A stretch of DNA of 64,000 bases, taken from positions 682,001 through 746,000 of the forward strand of contig NZ_CP133594.1 in NCBI RefSeq assembly GCF_031312535.1, given 5' to 3'. The number at the start of each line of letters is the position of its first letter. Within the stretch, counting starts at the first letter, position 1. Below are positions 16,445-25,805 of the stretch, piece by piece. The DNA is from Methanolobus mangrovi (GTDB taxonomy: Archaea; Halobacteriota; Methanosarcinia; Methanosarcinales; Methanosarcinaceae). A program made the translations under genes and the position numbers. Below the pieces are notes generated by a model that saw only the letters and a list, made by a program, of their open reading frames with translations, did not search any database and had not been told where the DNA came from.

Positions 16445-17224
16445 TTGAGCGGCAATATCATTAATGAGAATAATAACGGAATTTACTTGCAGCAATTTGA
16501 AAGCCTGCGTTCAGAGATCATCTCTTTAAAAAAGGATGTCAACAGGGTACTTGAACGCTCCAACCATCATCGTATGGATGCTCTGTTCACTGAAGTGAAA
16601 GGAGATTTGTCACGGCCTGTACTTCATTATCTGCTAGAGGATACAAAAGAAAGCTTTGAAGAAGGCTTTTGCATGGAATGCGACAAAAAAGAGATATGTA
16701 AACCTGCATTTTCCAATCTCCTTCATGAAATGGCCTTACTTCTCCTTGAGGATAGGGCCACAGAGGACGCACTGGCTCATTTCAGGGAAAGGTTTGATGA
16801 ACTCAAAGGTTTTGCAATCACAGATGATTGTGATGGCTGTGTACAGACTGCTTCCAGGGTATTTGACAAACAGATAGGACTGATACGCTCGTTCAACATA
16901 ATATCTAAAGAGGAATTGAATTCCGCGAACAATGTGAATATCACTGATATATCCGACAACGTTGTCACAGATGTATGTGAACCTCTTGCCAATAAACAAC
17001 GCCTGGCTATTCTCAGGTCCATGAATTCCGATACCAGTAGCTTTTCAGAGCTTTCAAAGATAACAGGTCTCCGTGGTGGAAACCTTCTCTTCCATATACA
17101 GAAATTGCTGGATACGGGTATGATACTCCAGAGAACAGAGCGAGGGGATTACATGATTACAAAAAAAGGCCATTTAACCTTAAAAGGAATGGCTGAGCTA
17201 TATGAAAAGCTCAGCAATATCTAA
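16445..17224 (+). CDS. ArsR-type winged-helix regulator with Cys-rich N-domain
   Basis: 259 aa from a TTG at 16445 preceded by AAGAAGGGAT; an upstream GTG at 16400 has no such site. The N-terminal part contains a short coiled coil (about 10-40) and a Cys cluster C-x2-C-x5-C ('CMECDKKEIC', about 79-88) plus C-x2-C ('DDCDGC', about 128-133). The C-terminal 80 residues are an ArsR-like winged helix ('ANKQRLAILRSM', 'FSELSKITGLRGGNLLFHIQKL'). Size and layout are like the Msr regulators of methanol genes in Methanosarcina, but I cannot assign it to them. The Cys set suggests a metal, FeS or redox input. Divergent from pncB. Confidence 0.75.
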   Translation: MSGNIINENNNGIYLQQFESLRSEIISLKKDVNRVLERSNHHRMDALFTEVKGDLSRPVLHYLLEDTKESFEEGFCMECDKKEICKPAFSNLLHEMALLLLEDRATEDALAHFRERFDELKGFAITDDCDGCVQTASRVFDKQIGLIRSFNIISKEELNSANNVNITDISDNVVTDVCEPLANKQRLAILRSMNSDTSSFSELSKITGLRGGNLLFHIQKLLDTGMILQRTERGDYMITKKGHLTLKGMAELYEKLSNI

Positions 17225-17275
17225 TTATTCCGATTGTGGTCAATTAGTTGGGAACTGAAGAAATACAGTTATTTT

Positions 17276-17644
17276 TCAGAATAACCTTGTCACTTTTACT
17301 GGCTCACAATCTTTAAGTTTCATATAGATCGCCATGATCTCTTCAGCGCTTTCTTTTCCCATTCTTTCACTTATCAGTTCAAGGAAAAGTGTCATGTAAT
17401 GGGGTGGTACGCACCCAAGGCTCTCTTCTCCTGTTTTTATAAGTGACAAAAGGTACTCCAGATCCTCATCATCCAGGGCTGATATGCGGTTCCTGAAATC
17501 TTCCTCACTTTTTGCATAATGGTTTGAAAGTGGTGGAAGTATGGATCTGTATGGTGCTTTTGAACCTGCACATTCAAGTCCTGCACATTCCGGAGCTACC
17601 TTTTTCAATACTACTATGTCTTTAGGGGATAGTTCTCTTGCCAT
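17276..17644 (-). CDS. Conserved hypothetical protein
   Basis: 122 aa with GGTGA just before the ATG. It is mostly helical, with Cys in 'APECAGLECAG' near the N-terminus and one at 'LGCVPPHYM'. No known domain is recognised. It may be co-transcribed with the U32 gene lying 75 bases upstream on the same strand (stop at 17719), which would suggest a link with that gene. Confidence 0.65.
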   Translation of the reverse strand: MARELSPKDIVVLKKVAPECAGLECAGSKAPYRSILPPLSNHYAKSEEDFRNRISALDDEDLEYLLSLIKTGEESLGCVPPHYMTLFLELISERMGKESAEEIMAIYMKLKDCEPVKVTRLF

Positions 17645-17718
17645 ATTCTCACCTGATTTTTTCTTTATTATTTTAAGGGTTGTATTTGAGCATGAATATG
17701 TGGGTTCTATTGATGTCT

Positions 17719-20184
17719 CTATAACACACCTTTGAAATAGTGACCCTGATCGTATTCTTCATCCCTTGAGGATTTCAGCTTTATTTGTTTTCCATCAAGT
17801 GCCTTTCTGAAATTACGTGTGATGTCTTTTACATCTGCTTTTTCATAAAGGGAAAGGTCAAGCCTGAGCACATCGGCGCCGGAGTCACAAAGTTTGTCGA
17901 GTTCCTCTATCATATTCAGCACAGTTGAATTGTAGATAAGGGTGCGTTCGTTTTTCCTTCTAACCGGGAATGACCCTTTGGTATTGTCTACGAGCAATAC
18001 CTCACTTTCATCTTTGATTATGCCATCATCAATGAGGGGCTTTAGCAGGTCATTCTTTGTCACAAGCAAAAGTTCGCGTCCATAGGCCATGACCTCGATC
18101 TGAAGGGCCGGGTCAGTGTTGACACATGCATCCTGAGTTTCCTCAAGATTCAGTTCACTTGAAAGTGTTACGCGGTAAGCACCGGATTTATTGAATGCAT
18201 TTGTTGTGTATGCATTGAATGGATTGAACTCCTTCTGGGCAACGAACGGCACATTCAATTCATTTGCCAGCCGGACAGGTCCGTAATTAGAACATGCAAG
18301 TTTAAATCCTGCATCGGTGACCTGCTGCATCTGTTCTTTTAATTCCGGCATGTCCTCTTCAAAGCTTATCTGCGGTGTCATCAGGACAAATTCTATATTC
18401 TTTTCCTTCAGGCCGTTAGTCCTGAGAATATTGTCCTCATTCATCAGTTCAGCGAACAGGTGAATAGGTGCATAAATAATGTCAGCACCGGATTTGGATG
18501 CAACGAAGATAGAATCAATGTCTGCTACTTCAACACTTAACAGGGGTATTTTCGACTCTGTTTTGGTTTTTTCTCTATTATATCCGGTTGAAACGTCAGG
18601 ACAACTGCGGTTCCTGCCCAGACGTGGGAATCTGGAATTGAACAGTTCCTCAACTGCTTCCCTTCTGGTGCCTGAAAGAGCTCCAATGGGGATGAATATA
18701 TTGTCATCCACATCCAGGATTATATCTTTTGCATGGAATGTTGTATCGCCCAGTTTCCCAAGGGCTGTTATTATCTGCTCCTGGCTTGTGGGAGAACTTT
18801 TTGCTTCCTGCACTATGTAATCGCTGATTGCTTCAGTTTCCATATTCCTGCTTTTCACACTAATGCGCAGTTTTTCTCCCTTTCTTGCATGGATCTTTAT
18901 TGTCAGGGGAGTGGATTGAAGTTCAATATTTTGCAATCTTTCAAGCAATTGCGGATCAGTGGAAACATAGACCTCATCATTGTTCCTTACGGATTTACTG
19001 GTCTTTGCACTTATCAGTAAAGTGGCATCCTCGCCTTTCTTAGCAATCTTCACAGCTTCCCCGTTAACAAGAATTCCGTGCACACGGCAACCGATAATTC
19101 TTACTGGGGTGTTTATGCTTATGCCGTCATTCACTTTTATGTCATGGAGGGGCTGAATGGTTAGTTTACCTTCTTCCTGTGACTTCGTTATATTTGCTAC
19201 CTTCCCAAGATACGCGCCATAATTTGCACTGTATTTGCGCTGTGTGACGTCGTTTTCACCAAGCACGAAGCCTCGTGTAAAACCTCTGTAGAACAGTTTT
19301 GCAAGCTCGTTCTCCATTTCATCCAGTTCATCACTGTTGAAATTTTCACCAGTATCACATAGTTTTTCCGCAACGCTTCTGTAGGTTCCGGCACTGGCAG
19401 TCACGTACTCAGGTTTCTTCATCCTGCCTTCGATCTTCAGACTCATTACACCAGCTTTTATAATATCCCCGAGTCCCGGGAAAGTACAGAGTTCTGCACA
19501 GCTTATCGGATAATCACCTACAAGTTTGCTGTCTATGATCTCTCCGTCTACTGACAGTTTGAAAGGCCTTCTGCATGGCTGGAAGCATGCGCCCCTGTTT
19601 GCGCTTCTGTCCGTAATGGCAGTGCTGAACAGACATCTGCCTGAAAATGAATAACAAAGAGCACCATGAACGAAAAGTTCTATTTCCACAGATGTCTTGT
19701 CTATGATACTTTTGACCTGCTCGGTAGTCAGTTCCCTTGAAAGTATAACCCTGGAAGCACCTGCATCCCCAATGAAATCAACACCCTGCGGATTGTGTAT
19801 TGTCATCTGGGTGCTTGCATGAAGGGGAAGGTCCGGAAAATGCTCTTTGAGTAAAAAGAACAGGCCAAGGTCTTCCAGTATAACAGCATCTATGTTGTAT
19901 GCATATGCCTTGTGAACAATATCAATTGCTTCTTGCATCTCATTTTGCTTGAGGGGTATATTCAGGGCCATGAACACTTTGACACCATAGGAGTGTGCAA
20001 GATCGATGTTATCCCTGAGTTCGTCAACGGAAAAATTAGTTGCACCCTGACGGGCATTGAATTGCCCGACTCCCAGGTAAACAGCGTTGGCTCCTCCTTT
20101 TATAGCGGCTCTCAAGGCTTCAGGGTCACCAGCAGGAGCCAGGACTTCGGGGGGTGTACAGTTTGAAGTTTTATTACTATGCAT
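17719..20184 (-). CDS. U32 peptidase-family protein (RlhA/DUF3656 type)
   Basis: 821 aa. The N-terminal U32 domain ('PEVLAPAGDPEALRAAIKGGANAVYLG', about 12-300) contains the family signature 'ELFVHGALCYSFSGRC' and four Cys (C-x6-C, then C-x3-C in 'GACFQPC'), which in RlhA/TrhP-type proteins bind a [4Fe-4S] cluster. Then come a beta-rich DUF3656 collagenase-like part and a second TIM-barrel-like half. The bacterial relatives hydroxylate rRNA or tRNA bases; an RNA-modification role is more likely than proteolysis. Large size and domain order match archaeal members. Confidence 0.85.
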   Translation of the reverse strand: MHSNKTSNCTPPEVLAPAGDPEALRAAIKGGANAVYLGVGQFNARQGATNFSVDELRDNIDLAHSYGVKVFMALNIPLKQNEMQEAIDIVHKAYAYNIDAVILEDLGLFFLLKEHFPDLPLHASTQMTIHNPQGVDFIGDAGASRVILSRELTTEQVKSIIDKTSVEIELFVHGALCYSFSGRCLFSTAITDRSANRGACFQPCRRPFKLSVDGEIIDSKLVGDYPISCAELCTFPGLGDIIKAGVMSLKIEGRMKKPEYVTASAGTYRSVAEKLCDTGENFNSDELDEMENELAKLFYRGFTRGFVLGENDVTQRKYSANYGAYLGKVANITKSQEEGKLTIQPLHDIKVNDGISINTPVRIIGCRVHGILVNGEAVKIAKKGEDATLLISAKTSKSVRNNDEVYVSTDPQLLERLQNIELQSTPLTIKIHARKGEKLRISVKSRNMETEAISDYIVQEAKSSPTSQEQIITALGKLGDTTFHAKDIILDVDDNIFIPIGALSGTRREAVEELFNSRFPRLGRNRSCPDVSTGYNREKTKTESKIPLLSVEVADIDSIFVASKSGADIIYAPIHLFAELMNEDNILRTNGLKEKNIEFVLMTPQISFEEDMPELKEQMQQVTDAGFKLACSNYGPVRLANELNVPFVAQKEFNPFNAYTTNAFNKSGAYRVTLSSELNLEETQDACVNTDPALQIEVMAYGRELLLVTKNDLLKPLIDDGIIKDESEVLLVDNTKGSFPVRRKNERTLIYNSTVLNMIEELDKLCDSGADVLRLDLSLYEKADVKDITRNFRKALDGKQIKLKSSRDEEYDQGHYFKGVL

Positions 20185-20326
20185 GCAGATCAGATTCTTG
20201 TTAGCTTGAATGATAAAACGATAATTATGGTATTGGGCGCAGGAACGGAAAGGAACAATAAACCTTTCCGTGTCGGCTTGTAATATGTTCGTCTAATTTA
20301 AAACAATTTCCTTGAGCATTTTGACT

Positions 20327-21832
20327 CTACTGGTCCATATCATGATATTGGGGCTCAACAGTGGTCCCTTTACCTATAAGCAGGTTGTATGAGTCATTTG
20401 TTTCGTTGTACTTGACGAGCACATTGAATAGTTTAATTATACTGCCATATTGGGCTTTTGTGATAACTTCGTTGTCTTCTGAAAGGTTATGGGTTGGCAG
20501 TACTGCGTAGACTGCTTTTTTTGAAGTGCCGTCACATATCCTGTAAAGCTTGTACCTTTCATCACCCAGATCTTCCGACATCAGTGAGCCTATCACATTT
20601 ATGTGCTTCTGGTTGTGCATATCTATCTTGGACATGCGGGCGAATTTTGCTTTGTCAGGAATAATGAGATTTTGCCTTGATAATTTATCTTTCCTGAGTA
20701 TTGCATATGAGTATTTGATATCGGTATTAATGTAGCGATATGGTTCATTACATTCTGCAAGTTTCAACATGAGTCTTGTGGGCTCGATGTCTCTTTTGTG
20801 CTCAAAGCTCCAGCATGTCTCAAGAGTGCATTCGCCTGACCAGATGAAAGAACATGGGCTGTAGATCTTGATGCCCATTCTCTTCAGCATTATAGTGAGC
20901 GTTCTCATCCCTGTTGAATTGACCTTGTCAGCAGGTTCTATTATTATAATACTGCCATCCGGTGAAAGTTTTCCTGCCATATTCTTTACAATATCGGCTT
21001 TTTGCTCCATGCTCAGGTCTTTCATTTCATTCAGGACATTGGAAAACACCATGAGGTCAATGTTATCCGGCAGTTTTTCAACATTCAGTTTGCTGACATC
21101 AGCTCTGATAGGTTCTTCGATCGTAACGTTTGATTTTATGCCAGCATACTGTGGTACAAGGAAATTGTATGCTTCGATGTTCTCATCGAATAATTCGATT
21201 GTATGGATGTTTGCCTTTCGATCATCAAGGCGGTTGTAAAAGTCAATAATGGCCAGTGGAATAGTACCGGGCCCGGTTCCTACATCCAGTATTTTCATAC
21301 GGTTCTTCAACATACCTTCTTTTGCAAGGTCATGGAGTAGATACTGGAACTGTACAAAATACACAGGGAACTGATAAGCAAGATATCCCAGGGTGCTGTA
21401 TCCTGTTTCGTAGCTTATCTTCCTGGAACTACCTTCTTTCCAGTAGTCAGCTTTCTGGTCACGGATGGCTTTCCTGATCTTTTCCATGACTATTTCATCA
21501 TCCCAGTTTTTGCTGGTTTTCTTCTCGATATATTGTTCGACAAGACGTTCCATTTTCCTGGAGACTGCAGTTGACTTGAAAAAGCGCTCATTCTTTTTTA
21601 TTTCGTCAGCTGTCAGTTCTATCTTCTTGAGAGGAGCGGCACGAACTATCCTGAAATCCCCTTCATCGGCAACAACATCGACTCCAAGGTCAAAAAATAA
21701 GGGCTTCAGGGTTTTGTATACCTGCTTAACAGATGTTTTTTCCTTAAGGTAGTCTGTAAGCTCCGATAACATGAACTCTGGTTTCATACGTGAAACGTAT
21801 TTGAATGTGGATATAATCTCCCTGTCTGACAT
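20327..21832 (-). CDS. Rsm22/METTL17-like SAM-dependent methyltransferase
   Basis: 501 aa from the ATG at 21832 (MSDREIISTFKYV). An N-terminal helical part is followed by a class I methyltransferase fold with 'ILDVGTGPGTIPLAIIDFY' (SAM site), 'MVFSNVLNEM' and 'IIIEPAD'. Next is a Cys segment C-x7-C-x4-C-W ('PCSFIWSGECTLETCWSFEH'), like the cluster-binding motif of mitochondrial Rsm22/METTL17, which assist small-subunit ribosome assembly. A role at the archaeal small subunit is inferred. A TATA element lies near 21918-21927. An upstream in-frame start at 21946 would extend through the TATA region and is rejected. Confidence 0.8.
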   Translation of the reverse strand: MSDREIISTFKYVSRMKPEFMLSELTDYLKEKTSVKQVYKTLKPLFFDLGVDVVADEGDFRIVRAAPLKKIELTADEIKKNERFFKSTAVSRKMERLVEQYIEKKTSKNWDDEIVMEKIRKAIRDQKADYWKEGSSRKISYETGYSTLGYLAYQFPVYFVQFQYLLHDLAKEGMLKNRMKILDVGTGPGTIPLAIIDFYNRLDDRKANIHTIELFDENIEAYNFLVPQYAGIKSNVTIEEPIRADVSKLNVEKLPDNIDLMVFSNVLNEMKDLSMEQKADIVKNMAGKLSPDGSIIIIEPADKVNSTGMRTLTIMLKRMGIKIYSPCSFIWSGECTLETCWSFEHKRDIEPTRLMLKLAECNEPYRYINTDIKYSYAILRKDKLSRQNLIIPDKAKFARMSKIDMHNQKHINVIGSLMSEDLGDERYKLYRICDGTSKKAVYAVLPTHNLSEDNEVITKAQYGSIIKLFNVLVKYNETNDSYNLLIGKGTTVEPQYHDMDQ

Positions 21833-22049
21833 TATGGTTTCATAGCCTTTCCCACATGATAAATATACTGATGAAAGTTTTATACCGTACTCTGCACTGG
21901 ATGCGTCCCAAATCGAATAATTTAAATAGTAAACACACATAATCAACTTTAGTTGTCTTAAAACAATTAAAATGGTCTATCTCCAATGATCAAGACGACC
22001 GGAGTGGGTTAATTCCAATGGACGAGGGTTCTCCACAAAAAAAATCAGG

Positions 22050-22376
22050 ATGGATTATATGAAACCTGAAAAACAACTATTCAATAAAATAATAGATAAA
22101 GCACGGGAATCCGTTCTAAACTTTGACAGCGGAGAAGCCGAATCTGCCGTCCGTGAAGCGGTTGATGCTGGCATGGACCCTGTCGATCTTATAGAACTTG
22201 GATTTATCGAGGGTATGAAAGAGATGGGGGATCGTTTCGAAAAAGGTGATGTTCCTCTCTTGCATATCTTTGCAGCATCAAGAATAATGGAAAAGGGTCT
22301 TTCATTGCTCAAATCCTGTGCAATGGAAAATAAACTGGACCTGAGAATATTTGGTAATATTGTTATGAATGTCTGA
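22050..22376 (+). CDS. Free-standing corrinoid-protein cap domain (truncated)
   Basis: 108 aa (or 105 from the ATG at 22059, which has AGGATGG before it). The chain matches only the N-terminal helical 'B12-binding 2' cap of MtbC/MtaC-type corrinoid proteins ('AREAVDAGMDPVDLIELGFIEGMKEMGDRFEKGDVPLLHIF'-type region, about 30-85). It reaches the first Rossmann strand ('GNIVMNV') and then meets a TGA where E-G-D-x-H-D-I-G would begin. The cobalt His is therefore absent. No Rossmann remnant follows. Either a decayed corrinoid gene or a domain used alone, for instance as a decoy or regulator. Confidence 0.7.
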   Translation: MDYMKPEKQLFNKIIDKARESVLNFDSGEAESAVREAVDAGMDPVDLIELGFIEGMKEMGDRFEKGDVPLLHIFAASRIMEKGLSLLKSCAMENKLDLRIFGNIVMNV

Positions 22377-22491
22377 GTCCGGGAGATTCAAATTAATTTC
22401 TTTTAATTCATTACTTCTCTTTTTCATCTTTTTTTAGAACAAAGCAGCTCATACTGTAATATTTATTAATGATGAACATCCATTTTTTATT

Positions 22492-22893
22492 ATGGATAGT
22501 TCTGTCACATATGAACAACTCCTGATGCGACGGTCAGATGTCCTGATAGCTGACGGACAATATGAAGATGCTATATCCTGTCTGGATGAGATACTAAAAG
22601 AGCACCCTGATGATGAACATGCTCTCTCGATGAAAGGACTTGCGTATTGCCTGATGGGTGATTCTGAAAAAGGCATTGAATGTCTGGAAGAAGCACTGGA
22701 AATTGATCCATTCTCAAAGGAAGTTCTCATAATCTTTGCAGATGCCTGCCTGCGTTCTTCAATGCCTGAGAAGTCATTGGGGATACTGGACCGGGCAATA
22801 AGCTTCTATCCTGATGATGATGGACTTGTAATGTTAAAAGAAGTCATTATTATGGTCAGGGACAAAAATCGCAGTAATTTGTGTTTCAATTAA
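22492..22893 (+). CDS. TPR-repeat protein
   Basis: 133 aa with three tetratricopeptide repeats ('GQYEDAISCLDEILKEHPDD', then 'GDSEKGIECLEEALEIDP', then 'MPEKSLGILDRAISFYPDD'), covering most of the chain. TPRs mediate protein contacts; the partner is unknown. A TATA element at about 22459-22468 lies some 25 bases before the ATG, so the mRNA is probably leaderless. Confidence 0.85.
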   Translation: MDSSVTYEQLLMRRSDVLIADGQYEDAISCLDEILKEHPDDEHALSMKGLAYCLMGDSEKGIECLEEALEIDPFSKEVLIIFADACLRSSMPEKSLGILDRAISFYPDDDGLVMLKEVIIMVRDKNRSNLCFN

Positions 22894-22938
22894 CTGCAAA
22901 TCATTAACTATTTAAAATAACACTTTCTATTATTTTAT

Positions 22939-24027
22939 ATGGGCTGGTATGTAATAGACGCAGTTGAACGTGCAATGGAAAGGACACGGACGTGTCTTTT
23001 TGAGCCGGTCGACATATGGAAATGGTTGAAACTAACTATAATAGTCTTATTTATTGGCGGTGGTTTCAGCAGTGGTGGTAATGGAGGATCCTACAATAAT
23101 TATGATGGGTCCGGGTCAGGCTTTTCCAGAATACCACAGGGGTTTATTGATGTCGTTACCAATTTTTATGAGCATCTGATGTCTTATTCCGGGGTTACAC
23201 TTCTCATTTTGGCTATAATATTGATATTCCTGTTCATTCTCCTTCTGAGCCTTATTGGAAGTGTGATGGAGTTTGTTTTTGTGGAATCACTCGTTCGCAA
23301 TGATGTACGTATAAGGGAGTATTTCAGCAGGTATTTGATGAAAGGTGTGGCTCTTTTCATTCTGCGTATACTTATAGGTCTGGGAACTCTTCTGTTTTTT
23401 GTAATTCTTGCATTGCCTCTGTTATTTATGACTGGTATTATGAATGAAGGCATTGACCGTCTGGGTGGGGCTTCAATTATGCTTCTGGTAATGGGACTTA
23501 TAGCCATTCTCTTTATAGTTGCTATCATTGCAGGCATAATAGGATCATTCATCAATCTGGCTATACCTGTTTCCATGTATTCTAAAAGAAGTATATATTC
23601 AGCCTTATCCCAAGTGTTGGGACAATTCAGACATGACTGGCAGCAGATAGTAGTGTATTGGGTAGGTCGTTTGATACTTGCTATTGCAGCAGGCATACTT
23701 GTGGCAATTCTGGGACTCATAGCAATTATTGCATTGGGGATATTGCTTCTTATTGTAGACTTCATTCTTTATTTTGGTTTTTCAGCAATAATTGCGAACA
23801 CCACTGTGTGGCTCCTGTTCATTCCGATACTGCTTGTCGAGTTTATCATCTTCATATTTGTGATGACCTTTGTAGGAATGCCTGTAAAGGTTTTTATGAA
23901 ATACCATATGCTCACTTTCCTGGAAAAATGGTATCCTATTGGTATTCCTATGTTTGATTCTCATCATAAGATAGGTGAGAGCAACATGGATGAATGGCTG
24001 AATGAAGCTACAGCGCCTGATGAATGA
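22939..24027 (+). CDS. Archaeal multi-pass membrane protein (DUF7544-like)
   Basis: 362 aa. It starts 'MGWYVIDAVERAMERTRTCL', then a TM segment and a glycine/serine-rich loop (about 42-60), then about six further TM segments to residue 325. It resembles a family known in haloarchaea and methanogens that begins with the same 'W....A...A.......F' helix. The function is unknown. TATTTAAAAT at 22909-22918 lies about 25 bases before the ATG, so it is probably leaderless. Confidence 0.7.
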   Translation: MGWYVIDAVERAMERTRTCLFEPVDIWKWLKLTIIVLFIGGGFSSGGNGGSYNNYDGSGSGFSRIPQGFIDVVTNFYEHLMSYSGVTLLILAIILIFLFILLLSLIGSVMEFVFVESLVRNDVRIREYFSRYLMKGVALFILRILIGLGTLLFFVILALPLLFMTGIMNEGIDRLGGASIMLLVMGLIAILFIVAIIAGIIGSFINLAIPVSMYSKRSIYSALSQVLGQFRHDWQQIVVYWVGRLILAIAAGILVAILGLIAIIALGILLLIVDFILYFGFSAIIANTTVWLLFIPILLVEFIIFIFVMTFVGMPVKVFMKYHMLTFLEKWYPIGIPMFDSHHKIGESNMDEWLNEATAPDE

Positions 24028-24170
24028 ATCTGTTTTTTGGGGCAGACAACAGTTTGCCTTCTAATGCTTTTTTTAGATTTGTGTAATTCTTCTTTTAATC
24101 GGGTTGCAGATTTTTTAATGACACGAACCGTTGTCACAAAATAGATATCATCTGTCGTCTTTGTACGGTT

Positions 24171-24755
24171 ATGACCAGAATAGTCCTTGCTTCTGCATCT
24201 GCAAGAAGAAAAGAGTTGTTAGAACAACTGATAGGCGCGGATTTCGAAATCTGTATCAGCTCCTATGCTGAAGACACGGGCAAGGGTCTGAAGCCGATAG
24301 AACTTGTCATGCATCACTCTCGTGAAAAAGCAATTGATGTGGTGAAAAATCGTGAGGAAGGCATAATTATCTCTGCTGATATGATTGTTGTCTTTAAGGG
24401 TGAGGTACTTGGAAAACCGGCTGATGAAGGTCATGCAAAAGAGATGTTGCAAAAGATCAGCGGACAAAAGATACAGGTTATCACCGGGTTGACCGTGATG
24501 GATGCCGGCAGCATGAAGGAGGTTACGGAATGTGAGATAACTGATGTCTTGATGCGTGAAATGCCTGATAAACTAATAGATGGCTATGTGCAAACGGGTG
24601 AATCTTTAGGCAAAGCCGGAGCTTTTGGAATACAGGGCAAAGGAGCCATACTCGTTGAAAGATTAGAAGGTGACTATTTTAATGTCGTGGGTCTTCCCCT
24701 TTTCAGATTATCAAAGCTGCTTGAAAAATTCAATATAAATGTTCTGGGTGTGTAA
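24171..24755 (+). CDS. maf: Maf-family nucleotide pyrophosphatase
   Basis: 194 aa, full length. 'RIVLASASARRKELLEQL' at the N-terminus and 'IISADMIVVFKGEVLGKP' and 'GDYFNVVGLPL' are Maf signatures. These enzymes hydrolyse non-canonical or modified nucleoside triphosphates (dTTP/UTP/m5UTP class) to monophosphates, guarding nucleic acids. The substrate cannot be fixed from sequence. Single gene. Confidence 0.92.
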   Translation: MTRIVLASASARRKELLEQLIGADFEICISSYAEDTGKGLKPIELVMHHSREKAIDVVKNREEGIIISADMIVVFKGEVLGKPADEGHAKEMLQKISGQKIQVITGLTVMDAGSMKEVTECEITDVLMREMPDKLIDGYVQTGESLGKAGAFGIQGKGAILVERLEGDYFNVVGLPLFRLSKLLEKFNINVLGV

Positions 24756-24864
24756 ACTCAGTTTTGATCAAAGCACAATTAGTTGAAGGTACAATATTCA
24801 AAATAACGTAAAGTAAACAACAAAAAATAAAAAAAGGAAGAAGGAAAATCAAAATAAGATATTT

Positions 24865-25797
24865 TCAGATTTCTCTTTTCTTCTTTCTTAGAATTCCAAC
24901 AGCACAAAGCATGGAAATTACCAGCATAGGAATTTCAAATCCGGGGGATTCTTCTTCTGCGGTTTCTTCTGCAGGCATCTCTTCTTCAACAGGTATCTCA
25001 GATTCAAGGAGTGCATATGTTGTTGGCGTCTCCAGTTTCAGGTCATGGAGTTTTATGGATGTACCGGTTTGTCCACTTGAAGTAATCAAACCATCTGCGA
25101 TGACCTCCACTTCAAAACTGTATGATTCATCGGCTGGAACTGTCATTCTCACAGTACCTCTTGTCCTTTGACTTTGTTCTACGTTTGAGACAACGACACT
25201 GCCAGTGTATCTTGTGTACTGGTCAACAACTGCTGTGACAACAATAGTGACTTTATCTGCTTCATCACCCTGATTGTAGATTCCGGGTGAAGCTTCAAAG
25301 ATAATGTCCTCACCATAGTTTGTTGCCTGTATGGTTTCTATCATAAGGTCGGTAAGTATCACATTTGAAACCGGGGTAGTTGTCTGTTCAATGAGTCGGA
25401 TCTGGGTAATGTACTCATCTACAAGATTATTGTCCTCGAACAATTCTACCATAACCAGCTGCTCTCCACTTTTCGGAACGTTGAAAGTGAGGGACTTGTA
25501 TGTCTGAGAACCCGCTTTAAGGTAACCCACATTCTCCATATGGTCCGATGTAATGAGGTTCGTATATGGGTCCTTTGTTTTCACCTTAATGGAAAGTGTA
25601 CCTGTATCACTATTCAGGGGGTTTTGTACATAGGCAGTTACCTTGAGTTCGAACTCTTCATCTGCCGGTGTTGACATTACATCCACATTGGTAACAATGG
25701 GATGTCGTGCTTCTTCGACCACATTTTCATTCAGGCATCCACTGCAGATACAAAAAAGAAAAATGGAAAAGAACAGCAGAAAGTTCATAACTTTCAT
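24865..25797 (-). CDS. Surface lipoprotein with PGF-CTERM-like tail
   Basis: 310 aa. The N-terminus has a signal with lipobox C-S-G-C (Cys at residue 21). The middle is made of beta-sandwich, CARDB-like repeats. The C-terminus is E-rich and ends 'ESPGFEIPMLVISMLCAVGI' followed by LRKKKREI, which is P-G-F, a TM helix and a basic tail, as in archaeosortase (PGF-CTERM) substrates. Having both a lipobox and a sorting tail is unusual. The gene lies 8 bases after the related lipoprotein gene at 25806 and is probably co-transcribed. Confidence 0.75.
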   Translation of the reverse strand: MKVMNFLLFFSIFLFCICSGCLNENVVEEARHPIVTNVDVMSTPADEEFELKVTAYVQNPLNSDTGTLSIKVKTKDPYTNLITSDHMENVGYLKAGSQTYKSLTFNVPKSGEQLVMVELFEDNNLVDEYITQIRLIEQTTTPVSNVILTDLMIETIQATNYGEDIIFEASPGIYNQGDEADKVTIVVTAVVDQYTRYTGSVVVSNVEQSQRTRGTVRMTVPADESYSFEVEVIADGLITSSGQTGTSIKLHDLKLETPTTYALLESEIPVEEEMPAEETAEEESPGFEIPMLVISMLCAVGILRKKKREI

Positions 25798-25805
25798 GCT
25801 ATCGC

